Source: Synechococcus sp. PCC 6312 (lineage in GTDB: Bacteria; Cyanobacteriota; Cyanobacteriia; Thermosynechococcales; Thermosynechococcaceae). From it: a stretch of 64,000 bases of DNA. Shown piece by piece: positions 45,670-53,378 of this stretch (positions within the stretch are counted from its first letter, which is position 1; each line of letters starts with the position of its first letter). The stretch is from contig NC_019680.1 of NCBI RefSeq assembly GCF_000316685.1, positions 62,001-126,000 on the forward strand, written 5' to 3'. The notes beneath the pieces are model-generated. The model ran no database searches and was not told where the DNA came from. It was given only the letters and a program-made list of their open reading frames with translations. Both the position numbers and the translations under genes were made by a program.

Positions 45670-46755
45670 ATGGCGCACCCTGGATTATTTGGCATCGTCC
45701 ACTCAAATCGAAACTTTGCAGAGCAGGAGAATTGGGGAAAAAATTGCTTCAATAGCTCATTCCCTATGGCCCTGTGTTGCTATATGAGTCACATGAACAT
45801 TTCTCCTGTCTACATTTCTATTGATAATAAACTGAATATTAAGCATGAAAAGGAGTCGGTATCTCAATTATTTGGTATTCCTTCAAATTCCTCAGACTTA
45901 TTTTTTGGTTTTGAAACAGTATACTTGCCATATCAAAACTTTGTTCACGGAATTTATTACTCTGCTGATGTTGTTTTGAGCAACAAGATAACTAGGCATC
46001 AATTCAGGTGCTTTGAAATCAAACTTACGGCATTACCTGACAATACAACTTGCAGTTTAAGTGATAGTGAATTTAGCTGTGAAATCGTAGTGCGACCGAG
46101 CACTATCGCATTTGTAGCACTGGGTATAGTTAACCACATTTCTAACACTGGATTAGTTCAGATATTTTCTAGGTTACTAAGCCCAATTTGTAGTCAAATA
46201 CAGAATTGGCAGGATAAGAACGAAATACTGATTCACCTTAGTCATTTTAAGCAAGCTATGATTGACGTTATATCTTTTTTGCTAAATCAAAAACAAAAGA
46301 TATACACTCAACAACCGCTAGTAATCCAACCAGTTTGGAAGACCCTAGGTAAATCATCAACACTACATGATAACTGTCTTGATACTTTTATTTGGTCAGA
46401 TTTGGCGTTAATCTTGTTGCCGCTTCATCAAATTAATACATCAAGAAGAACTCAAAACATATCAAGACCAGCCCGTACAATAATTTGGTTAATTAAGATG
46501 CTTTATGACTTTATAATCAATGGGCAGATTAATATAGCTCAAGTCATAGATACGCTAACATATGATACCAAGAACGATAAAGCTTTTGCAGCCAGTGGAC
46601 GGGTAACGCACCCATTCCTATCTAGTCCAGAACTAACTCAGCCACGGATCAAGAAATCTGAAATTAAAAATATAATCCTAAATGGTGGGCAAAATCTTTT
46701 AAGTCCTGAACGCAGATTCGATGCCATTATCGTCAATACCCCCGGATTATTTTGA
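45670..46755 (+). CDS. HindVP-type type II restriction endonuclease
   Basis: 361 residues, ATG 20 bases after urtD. The opening PGLFGIVHSNRNF, then ENWGKNCFNSSFP and CYMSH, is the signature of the HindVP restriction enzyme family (relatives HgiDI and AcyI-type enzymes), which cut GRCGYC. A charged stretch FRCFEIKLTALPDN contains a D/E-x-K-like E-I-K that could be part of the catalytic site. The C5-methyltransferase gene follows after 9 bases, as expected for the modification partner of this family. Codon use is AT-rich and unlike the urt genes. No strong ribosome binding site is visible, so it may depend on transcription and translation from urtD. Confidence 0.85.
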   Translation: MAHPGLFGIVHSNRNFAEQENWGKNCFNSSFPMALCCYMSHMNISPVYISIDNKLNIKHEKESVSQLFGIPSNSSDLFFGFETVYLPYQNFVHGIYYSADVVLSNKITRHQFRCFEIKLTALPDNTTCSLSDSEFSCEIVVRPSTIAFVALGIVNHISNTGLVQIFSRLLSPICSQIQNWQDKNEILIHLSHFKQAMIDVISFLLNQKQKIYTQQPLVIQPVWKTLGKSSTLHDNCLDTFIWSDLALILLPLHQINTSRRTQNISRPARTIIWLIKMLYDFIINGQINIAQVIDTLTYDTKNDKAFAASGRVTHPFLSSPELTQPRIKKSEIKNIILNGGQNLLSPERRFDAIIVNTPGLF

Positions 46756-46764
46756 GTTTGGCCT

Positions 46765-47775
46765 ATGTTTTTCAGTAAAAGCCTTAGGGTAATTGACTTA
46801 TTTTCTGGCTGTGGTGGAATGTCACTTGGCTTTCAATCTGCTGGCTATGATGTTGTTGCTGCTTACGATAATTGGCCTCCAGCGATTCATGTCTATCAAC
46901 AAAACTTTGATCATCCAATACTGAATATTGACTTAGGCGATCCTCTACTTAGTTTTCAAGAATTTGAAGAGTTTGATGCTGAAATAATTATTGGTGGCCC
47001 ACCTTGCCAAGATTTCTCTCATGCTGGAAAAAGAAATGAAGAATTAGGTAGAGCAGATTTAACCATAACATTTGCAAGAATTATTACCTATGTTAAGCCA
47101 AAACTATTTGTTATGGAGAATGTAGATCGCATCTTAAGAAGTAAAAAATATGAAGTTGCCAAAGACTTGCTCAAGAAAGCTGGATACGGATTAACTGAAG
47201 TTATATTAAATGCTAGTTTCTGTCATGTCCCACAAAATCGCAAAAGACTCTTTCTAATCGGTGATTTAGGTGCTTATGATCACTTTATGAATCATTTTTT
47301 AGAACACAATCTTAGTTCCGTTCCTCTAACAGTACGTCAATATTTTGAAGAAGAATTAGGGAATAGCTTAGATACAGAATATTATTATAGACACCCTAGA
47401 AACTATTCTCGTAGAGCAATATATAGCATTGATGAACCAAGTGCCACAATTCGTGGGGTAAATCGTCCAATTCCGAAAAATTATCAAATTCATCCTGCTG
47501 ATGCTTGTGATTCACTTGATAGAGTACGCCCATTAACTACGAGAGAACGTGCCACAATTCAAACTTTCCCGATTAACTTTCTATTTTCGGGTACAAAGAC
47601 TAATATTGAGCAGATGATTGGCAATGCTGTCCCTGTAAAACTTGCCCATTATGTTGCCACATCGGTTATGAGCTATATCAAGTGTAAAGAGCAGAACCAA
47701 TTAATTACTTATGAGCAGCTTTCTTTCCTTTCTTCTCAACTTCAATCCGCTCCCAGTTTAGTTTCTTTAAGGTAG
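46765..47775 (+). CDS. DNA (cytosine-5-)-methyltransferase, partner of the HindVP-type endonuclease
   Basis: 336 residues with all main m5C motifs in order: I DLFSGCGGMSLGFQ, IV GGPPCQDFSHAG (catalytic Cys), VI FVMENVD, VIII PQNRKRLFLIGD, IX ERATIQTFP and X IGNAVPVKLA. The target-recognition region lies at about 170-250. By association with the HindVP-type enzyme it should protect GRCGYC by methylating a cytosine (inference). It ends 5 bases before urtE, and its stop region supplies the aagg ribosome binding site for urtE, so it has become part of the operon. Confidence 0.92.
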   Translation: MFFSKSLRVIDLFSGCGGMSLGFQSAGYDVVAAYDNWPPAIHVYQQNFDHPILNIDLGDPLLSFQEFEEFDAEIIIGGPPCQDFSHAGKRNEELGRADLTITFARIITYVKPKLFVMENVDRILRSKKYEVAKDLLKKAGYGLTEVILNASFCHVPQNRKRLFLIGDLGAYDHFMNHFLEHNLSSVPLTVRQYFEEELGNSLDTEYYYRHPRNYSRRAIYSIDEPSATIRGVNRPIPKNYQIHPADACDSLDRVRPLTTRERATIQTFPINFLFSGTKTNIEQMIGNAVPVKLAHYVATSVMSYIKCKEQNQLITYEQLSFLSSQLQSAPSLVSLR

Positions 47776-47780
47776 TACCT

Positions 47781-48536
47781 ATGATTTCTCAAGATAACTC
47801 GAAGAATCAGTATTTAGATAATGATGGTCAACCCACTTTGAAGGTTGATGGACTGAATGTCTATTACGGTGAGAGTCATATCCTCCGGGATGTGGACATG
47901 GGGGTAGCTCCAGGTAAAATGGTCTGTCTGATTGGGCGCAATGGAGTCGGTAAAACAACCCTGCTTAAGACGATTATGGGACTCCTCAAACCCCGCCGCG
48001 GCGATATTGCCTTTCAAGGAGCATCAATTAAGAACTTGACTTCAGATCAACGGGCGCGGGCGGGAATTGGCTATGTTCCCCAAGGGCGGGAGATTATTCC
48101 CAGGTTGACGGTGGGTGAGAATTTATTGCTGGGCCTGGAGGCGACTAAGGGCGGTGTCAAGCCCAATGCTAAAGTCCCCGAAGAAATTTATGAATTGTTT
48201 CCGGTTTTGAAAACCATGCTGAATCGGATGGGCGGTGACTTGAGCGGTGGACAGCAACAGCAGTTGGCGATTGCTCGGGCCTTGATGGGAAAACCTCGTC
48301 TTTTAGTTTTGGATGAGCCAACGGAAGGAATTCAACCCTCGATCATTCTGGAAATTGAAGCTGCGGTGAAACGGATTGTTCGAGAAACGGGAATTTCGGT
48401 ATTACTTGTGGAGCAGCATTTACACTTTGTCCGCCAGGCCGATTGGTACTATGCCATGCAAAAAGGCGGGATTGTGTCTCAGGGGCCAACCAGCGAACTG
48501 AGTAATGATGTGATTCAAAAATTCTTAGCGGTTTAA
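47781..48536 (+). CDS. urtE: Urea ABC transporter ATP-binding protein UrtE
   Basis: 251 residues, LivF-type ATPase. Walker A GRNGVGKTT, Q-loop GYVPQGREI, signature DLSGGQQQQLAIARAL, Walker B RLLVLDEPTEGI and H-loop VEQHLHF. The conserved family start corresponds to LKVDGLNVYYGESHIL at residue 20. The first 19 residues (MISQDNSKNQYLDNDGQPT) are an AT-rich, polar extension that UrtE proteins normally lack. A TTG at 47838 would give the ancestral-length protein. The ATG at 47781 has an aagg ribosome binding site formed by the end of the methyltransferase gene. Its 3' end overlaps the convergent DUF92 gene by four bases. Confidence 0.93.
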   Translation: MISQDNSKNQYLDNDGQPTLKVDGLNVYYGESHILRDVDMGVAPGKMVCLIGRNGVGKTTLLKTIMGLLKPRRGDIAFQGASIKNLTSDQRARAGIGYVPQGREIIPRLTVGENLLLGLEATKGGVKPNAKVPEEIYELFPVLKTMLNRMGGDLSGGQQQQLAIARALMGKPRLLVLDEPTEGIQPSIILEIEAAVKRIVRETGISVLLVEQHLHFVRQADWYYAMQKGGIVSQGPTSELSNDVIQKFLAV

Positions 48537-49300
48537 CTCCAGGCCTTGGTCACGAGTTCCCCACAAACTGCCAGGCCAGCCCCGACTGTGGTATTAATCC
48601 CGTTGACTACTTCATTGGTGAGCCAAGCATAGTTCTCCTGCCACTTGGCCCCGATCAGACTCTCAATGTAGTTGGCAATTAAAGCAGCTAAAACGCATAG
48701 GCCAACACCCCACCCACTCACCAGGCCCAGGCCCGATCCCAGGAGCGAAATCAACAATGCTGCCCCCAGGCCGGCCAACGTCCCCTCTAAGCTCACAGCC
48801 CCTTCAGTTCCCGATGGTACAGACTGAAAAGTAGTCACTAAAAAAGTGCGCTTACCGTAGGCTTTGCCAATTTCACTGGAGGTTGTGTCTGACAATTTTG
48901 TACTAAAACTAGCCACGTAAGCCAGCATTAGGTAAGGCAGCCATGGTTCAGGGGTAATCACAGTTAAAAGCGCACAAATCGCCCCCGTCAAGGCGGATCC
49001 CCAAACATTTTCCGGCCCCCTGGCCCCATCTCGTTTTTCAGCAATTCCCTTGGCTTGCTTTTGTTCCAGTCCAACTTTTGTGACTGCTGAACCGACCAAA
49101 AAGTAAAACATGACAATGACATAGCCCCGCCACCCCAATGTCCCCCAAACCAACACCCCTAGGCCCCAAGCATGAGCCAAACCCGCCGGAGTCAGCAATT
49201 TTTTGGGAATAATGATTGCCAGGCCAGCTAAAAGGGAATTCACAACCAGGCCAACAACCCAAGGCGAAGTCAACCCTAGAGGCAGATCAAGACTCACCAT
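48533..49300 (-). CDS. DUF92 family membrane protein (TIGR00297)
   Basis: About 255 residues from the ATG at 49300. Six or more hydrophobic segments are visible. Family motifs include LLTPAGLAHAWGLGVLVWG, YFLVGSAVTKVG, ENVWGSALTGAICALL and the polar loop ASFSTKLSDTTSSEIGKAYG. The plant member VTE6 is a phytyl phosphate kinase for tocopherol and phylloquinone synthesis and cyanobacteria carry one homologue, so a prenyl or phytyl phosphate kinase role in the membrane is likely but not proven here. Convergent with urtE. Confidence 0.82.
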   Translation of the reverse strand: MVSLDLPLGLTSPWVVGLVVNSLLAGLAIIIPKKLLTPAGLAHAWGLGVLVWGTLGWRGYVIVMFYFLVGSAVTKVGLEQKQAKGIAEKRDGARGPENVWGSALTGAICALLTVITPEPWLPYLMLAYVASFSTKLSDTTSSEIGKAYGKRTFLVTTFQSVPSGTEGAVSLEGTLAGLGAALLISLLGSGLGLVSGWGVGLCVLAALIANYIESLIGAKWQENYAWLTNEVVNGINTTVGAGLAVCGELVTKAWS

Positions 49301-49483
49301 GACCAAGACACTCCCAACTCAAAACAATAGTATTAGGCTCAATGTTCTCAGCAAATAAAAGTCTTCTAAGCGTTTTCCATAGACTATTTAACGACTTACC
49401 TCTATCTAACTCTAAATGACTAATGCTATTGGGCCGTCAGGCGTGGCAAAGCATCAGGGTTCAAGTCTAGGCCCTAAGATAGG

Positions 49484-50557
49484 ATGGCAGATTTTCTTGA
49501 CCCCAATTCCCCCTGTGGCAGTCCCATGACCCTCTCCTTCCATGAGCAACTTGAGCAAGCCCAGCCGCGCCTCCAAGACCTGATTGGCCAATATCAACGG
49601 GCGAATATTTTGGTTGTGGGAGATTTAACGGTTGATGAATTTCTCACCGGGGAAGTCGAACGGCTCTCGCGAGAAGCCCCTGTCCTGATTTTGCGCCATG
49701 AATCTACTCGTCAAGTTCCTGGGGGGGGAGCCAATGCGGTCTATAACGTGGCTAAATTGGGCGCAAAGGTGAAAGCGGTGGGCCTGGTGGGGGATGACAG
49801 TCAAGGGGTTGCGCTTAAACGAATTTTTCAGGCAGCCGGAATTGATACTAGCGGCATTTTTACCGATCCCGACCGGCCAACCGTGACCAAAACTCGGATT
49901 TCTGGCCATGCCCGCCAATCTGTCACTCAGCAAATCGTCCGCGTGGATCGCAAATCCGATGCCTGGCCCCACCCTCATCTCCAGGCCCAGATGGCAGAGT
50001 ACATCAAAGCTCATTTAGAAACCGTAGATGCGCTCATTTGTTCCGACTATGGAGATGGGGTTTTTTCTGCACCCGTGATCGAAGCCGCATTGGCTCATAA
50101 ATATGTCATGGTGGATGCCCAACAGGGACTAGCCCGCTATCAAAATGCTCATTTATTTACCCCCAATTTGCCCGAAGCCGAAGCCGCAGTCGGATACCGG
50201 ATCAAAACCCCCGCCGATGTGCTCCAGGCCGGTCAGGATTTATTAGAACTTACCCAGGCGCAACGAATTTTAATTACCCGCGGTGAAGATGGGATGAGTT
50301 TGTTTAGCAGGAATGGGGAACCAGAGCATATTCCGGCCTTTAATCGCACTGATGTGTTTGATGTGACAGGGGCTGGGGATACAGTCGTTGCGGCTTTGAC
50401 CTTGGCATTAGTGGCTGGCGGCAGTTTTCTGGAAGCTTCAATCTTAGGAAATTTAGCAGCCAGTATTGTTGTCCGCCAATTCGGCACCGCCACAACCTCA
50501 GCAACGGAAATGGAAACAACGTTACACAATTTATTGGGGAGCGAACTTCTCCGCTAG
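49484..50557 (+). CDS. PfkB family sugar kinase, HldE/RfaE N-domain type
   Basis: 357 residues, ATG at 49484; a second in-frame ATG at 49526 may be the true start. The ribokinase fold is clear: VVGDLTVDEF, VPGGGANAVYNVAKLGA, GLVGDDSQG, the glycine motif DALICSDYGDGV, LFTPNLPEAEA, ILITRGEDGM and the catalytic DVTGAGDTVVAALTLAL. The overall pattern matches the kinase half of HldE, which phosphorylates heptose 7-phosphate for ADP-heptose synthesis. The cytidylyl/adenylyltransferase half is absent. The exact sugar is not certain. Convergent with the small gene at 50560. Confidence 0.82.
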   Translation: MADFLDPNSPCGSPMTLSFHEQLEQAQPRLQDLIGQYQRANILVVGDLTVDEFLTGEVERLSREAPVLILRHESTRQVPGGGANAVYNVAKLGAKVKAVGLVGDDSQGVALKRIFQAAGIDTSGIFTDPDRPTVTKTRISGHARQSVTQQIVRVDRKSDAWPHPHLQAQMAEYIKAHLETVDALICSDYGDGVFSAPVIEAALAHKYVMVDAQQGLARYQNAHLFTPNLPEAEAAVGYRIKTPADVLQAGQDLLELTQAQRILITRGEDGMSLFSRNGEPEHIPAFNRTDVFDVTGAGDTVVAALTLALVAGGSFLEASILGNLAASIVVRQFGTATTSATEMETTLHNLLGSELLR

Positions 50558-50559
50558 GG

Positions 50560-50766
50560 TTACTGCCCCCGGCCGGGTTGACAGTCTGCAAAACTTAATG
50601 CCTCAGTGTCTAGGAAACTGGCAATGGCCATCTCAATAATGGCTTCAACGGGATAATCAATTTCACTAGCACGAGCGATTAAGGCATCTTGAACTCTCTG
50701 TGGTAGGCATTTTAGGATAATTTTTGCATCGGCAGGGGAAAGCTGTTCCAACAGTTCTACTTGCAT
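50560..50766 (-). CDS. Small helical protein of unknown function next to a GIY-YIG gene
   Basis: 68 residues, ATG at 50766. The sequence (VELLEQLSPADAKIILKCLP, then AIIEMAIASFLDT) is helical, without membrane segments. Only three bases separate it from the stop of the upstream GIY-YIG gene, so the two are very likely cotranscribed and translationally coupled. The alternation of hydrophobic residues and the short size would fit a small DNA-binding or antitoxin-like protein, but I see no definite ribbon-helix-helix signature. Confidence 0.6.
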   Translation of the reverse strand: MQVELLEQLSPADAKIILKCLPQRVQDALIARASEIDYPVEAIIEMAIASFLDTEALSFADCQPGRGQ

Positions 50767-50769
50767 GGG

Positions 50770-51147
50770 TTAAGACTCCATCGGAATTTTGACATTGTAG
50801 GGTGGCTCAGTAGCCCTCAAGATGATTGACTCTAATTCCAATAGTAGTGCTGGATTTTTCGAGTAAGGGATTGTTTGGATCGCAATTCGAACATCTTCAT
50901 GGAGATATTGATCAAGCCATGCCCATAAAAAAGCCTTGTGTCCCCCCTTAAAACGTCCCCGCAGATTTTGAGTTTTGCCAATATAAAGCAATCCTCTAGT
51001 TCTGTGCCTGATTGCATAAACTCCAGGGCGACATGGAATATCCATAAAATCCCGACTGATGGGTTGACAACACTCAAATGGAGTAAACGCAATTGCATCT
51101 AGAATGTCCTGGGCCTGGCTATGAATTTCAGAGTTGTGGATAGGCAT
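50770..51147 (-). CDS. GIY-YIG nuclease domain protein
   Basis: 125 residues, ATG at 51147. The GIY-YIG core is visible: GVYAIRHRTRGLLYIGKTQN with the two Tyr elements (VYAI and LYIG), the catalytic Arg in NLRGRFKGGH, and a Glu in LELESIILRATEPPYN. The first 40 residues have no known match. Stand-alone GIY-YIG proteins cut DNA (repair, homing or stress) but its target is unknown. It is 43 bases downstream of the nucleoside transporter gene on the same strand and 3 bases from the small gene that follows. Confidence 0.8.
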   Translation of the reverse strand: MPIHNSEIHSQAQDILDAIAFTPFECCQPISRDFMDIPCRPGVYAIRHRTRGLLYIGKTQNLRGRFKGGHKAFLWAWLDQYLHEDVRIAIQTIPYSKNPALLLELESIILRATEPPYNVKIPMES

Positions 51148-51190
51148 GACAGTAAAGGGTATGGATTGTTCAAGGCCGCCTGTTAATTTC

Positions 51191-52444
51191 CTAAATCAAA
51201 AGTCCGGCAATGCAAGCGGTCATAAAACAGGCCAAGGAACCTGCCACCAAAGCTCTTACGCCTAGACGGGCTAAATCATGTTGCCGCTCCGGAGCTAGTG
51301 CGCCAATCCCCCCAATTTGAATCCCCAGTGAGGCAATATTGGAAAAACCACAGAGGGCATAGGTGGCAATAACTTGGGAGCGTTCTGTGAGGGTCGGTAA
51401 GGAATTGGGCGGGGCCTGGTCAGCCGCAACTTTAGCGGTGTTTTCAATCAGGGTGCGGAGATCCAAATAGGCTAGAAATTCGGTTAAAACAGTCTTTTTC
51501 CCTAATAAAATTGCCACTTGCCCCACATCAGTCCAGGAAATCCCCATCAACCAGGCCACGGGAGCAAACACCAAGGAAAAAATCCACTCTAGGGATAGTT
51601 GCGGTAGGTTCACCATTGGCCCCAGAATTCCTAAAACCCCATTCACCGCCGCCACCAAGGCCAAAAACGCAATTAACATCGCCACCACATTCAAAACCAA
51701 CTTCATCCCATCCAAAGCCCCAACAGTGGCCGCATCAATGGCATTGGTATAGGGCTGTTCAATTTTGGTATTGATGTGATCACCTGCCGTCACCGCGATT
51801 TCCGTTTCGGGATACATCACCTTGGAAATTGACAGGGCAGCGGGGGCAGACATCACCGACGCTGCAATTAAATGTTCTGGGGGAATTCCAAAGGAAATAT
51901 AGGCTGCCATCACCCCGCCCGCAATCGTGGCAAATCCAGAAGTCATAACGGCATGGAGTTCAGAGGCAGTCATGTCCTTGAGAAAAGGTTTAACTAAGAG
52001 AGGAGCTTCGGTTTGCCCGACAAAAATATTGGCCGCACAGACTAAGGATTCTCCCCCCGAAGTTTTCATGGTGCGGATCATCACGGTTGCAAGACGGGCA
52101 ATCACCCACTGTAGAACCCCGTAGTAGTAGAGGATGGCAATAAATGAGGAAAAGAAAATGATTGTGGGCATCACCTTAAAAGCAATCAAGTGATCCGTGT
52201 AGCTTTCCCCAAAGACAAACTCTGCCCCAGCATCAGAAAAATTCAGGAACCAACTCACGGCATTACCCAGGCCCTGAAAGAGTTTTAACCCCAAGGGCAA
52301 GCGCAAAATCACCAGGCCTAGGAGTAATTGCAATGCCAGGCCCCAAGCCAAAGTCCGCCAGCGAACTGCTTGCCGATTGGTCGAAATTAAGTAGGCAAAC
52401 CCAACAAACACCCCCAGGCCCAACAGGGAAATCCACCGCTCCAT
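51191..52444 (-). CDS. Concentrative nucleoside transporter (NupC/CNT family)
   Basis: 417 residues from the ATG at 52444, which has a strong gagg ribosome binding site; upstream in-frame starts lack one. About ten hydrophobic segments. CNT hallmarks are GESLVCAANIFVGQTEAPLLVKPFL, MTSGFATIAGGVMAAYISFGI, AALSISKVMYPETE and the C-terminal TYALCGFSNIASLGIQIGGIGAL. These proteins import nucleosides with Na+ or H+. No nucleoside catabolic gene is adjacent. It may share a transcript with the GIY-YIG and small genes downstream. Confidence 0.93.
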   Translation of the reverse strand: MERWISLLGLGVFVGFAYLISTNRQAVRWRTLAWGLALQLLLGLVILRLPLGLKLFQGLGNAVSWFLNFSDAGAEFVFGESYTDHLIAFKVMPTIIFFSSFIAILYYYGVLQWVIARLATVMIRTMKTSGGESLVCAANIFVGQTEAPLLVKPFLKDMTASELHAVMTSGFATIAGGVMAAYISFGIPPEHLIAASVMSAPAALSISKVMYPETEIAVTAGDHINTKIEQPYTNAIDAATVGALDGMKLVLNVVAMLIAFLALVAAVNGVLGILGPMVNLPQLSLEWIFSLVFAPVAWLMGISWTDVGQVAILLGKKTVLTEFLAYLDLRTLIENTAKVAADQAPPNSLPTLTERSQVIATYALCGFSNIASLGIQIGGIGALAPERQHDLARLGVRALVAGSLACFMTACIAGLLI

Positions 52445-52592
52445 CGTTTCCTCACATCCCCAAATTGCCGTCACTGATCCCATACGTTTCATAGCTCAAT
52501 TACCCTCAGGAAACTGCGCTTTGGATCACCAAACTGGGAGTTGCAGGTTAGGATAGCAATGGTGAAACGACCTTTGTGCGGAAAGCAATTCC

Positions 52593-52805
52593 ATGTTTGT
52601 GACTGAACTTTCTCCCCTGGCCCAAGAACTGGCTAAAAAACCTGTCGCGTTTCTCGGTGGCTTTGTCTCGGGATTATTAGGTCTGAGCTTGTCCGAGGAA
52701 CCTGTTAGTCAATGGTTAGCCAAACAAGGAGCAACCTCCACCAGTACCCCTAGCAGCACCCCAAAAAACTCAGCTTCGGGGCCCCAATCTATTTCTATTG
52801 ACTAG
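52593..52805 (+). CDS. Conserved small cyanobacterial protein
   Basis: 70 residues, ATG start. The front half (LSPLAQELAKKPVAFLGGFV, then SGLLGLSLSEEPVSQWLAKQG) looks highly ordered, with a short hydrophobic segment that may associate with membranes. The tail (Thr/Ser/Pro) is low complexity. I recall very similar short proteins throughout cyanobacteria but no function. It stands alone, divergent from the nucleoside transporter. Confidence 0.7.
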   Translation: MFVTELSPLAQELAKKPVAFLGGFVSGLLGLSLSEEPVSQWLAKQGATSTSTPSSTPKNSASGPQSISID

Positions 52806-52998
52806 GGATAGCCGCCGTTCCGAATAAGCATCAGCCACCCCCCGGTTCAAGAGCAAAGCCAAGTCTAATTTTTTGACGGATCGGGAGTAATTCGGGTGGG
52901 CAATAAACTCCATCAAAGCCTAGATCGCGCCCTAACCCCCTTGGACTACAGCCAGAGATTGTTACTATTAGTTAAGGATTACGACAAGGGTGTAACAC

Positions 52999-53328
52999 AT
53001 GACCGTATCAGAGGCCTGGCATGGGGCGGCGTTGGGGATTGCAGGCTCAGGTCTGTGGGCGATTGCGCTGTACTTAGGATTTTACCCCATCGGACAAAAA
53101 ATTATTGAGCGTCTGGAAACCTGGCTGGGCCAAGCAAAATCATCCCAGGCCGAGTTTTGGGCCGCAATGGCGGGGATTTTGCCCTTTGTTTTGTTGGGGG
53201 TGGGGCTATTTTATGGAGTTACCCTCTCTCTGGGCTTGAGTTGGTCAGTCAGCTTAGGAATTATGGCTACGATTGGCGGTGGAGTTTATGAATTGGGGCG
53301 GCGAGATGGTGAAATTAACCGAGAATAG
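52999..53328 (+). CDS. Small membrane protein of unknown function
   Basis: 109 residues, ATG start. Two to three hydrophobic helices: AALGIAGSGLWAIALYLGF, FWAAMAGILPFVLLGVGLFY and VSLGIMATIGGGVYELG. It ends in a charged tail (RRDGEINRE). It seems to be a cyanobacterial conserved membrane protein. The FIST gene begins 50 bases downstream, so the two may be cotranscribed. Confidence 0.65.
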   Translation: MTVSEAWHGAALGIAGSGLWAIALYLGFYPIGQKIIERLETWLGQAKSSQAEFWAAMAGILPFVLLGVGLFYGVTLSLGLSWSVSLGIMATIGGGVYELGRRDGEINRE

Positions 53329-53378
53329 AGTATAGTCCCTTCTCAAAACTGGGCAAACCACTGGGGGTACTAACGACG

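Larger units (their letters stand above)
45650..47837 (+). mobile_element. Restriction-modification cassette inserted in the urt operon
   Basis: Two genes, endonuclease then methyltransferase, occupy the space where urtD and urtE would normally adjoin. Both run in the operon direction. The segment is visibly richer in A+T than the flanking urt genes and contains no copy of the CCAGGCC-type motif so common elsewhere in the window. No transposase, integrase or clear terminal repeats were seen, so the transfer mechanism is unknown. The right boundary probably lies within the first codons of the present urtE reading frame (47781-47837), where the AT-rich composition stops. Boundaries are approximate. 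Confidence 0.7.
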
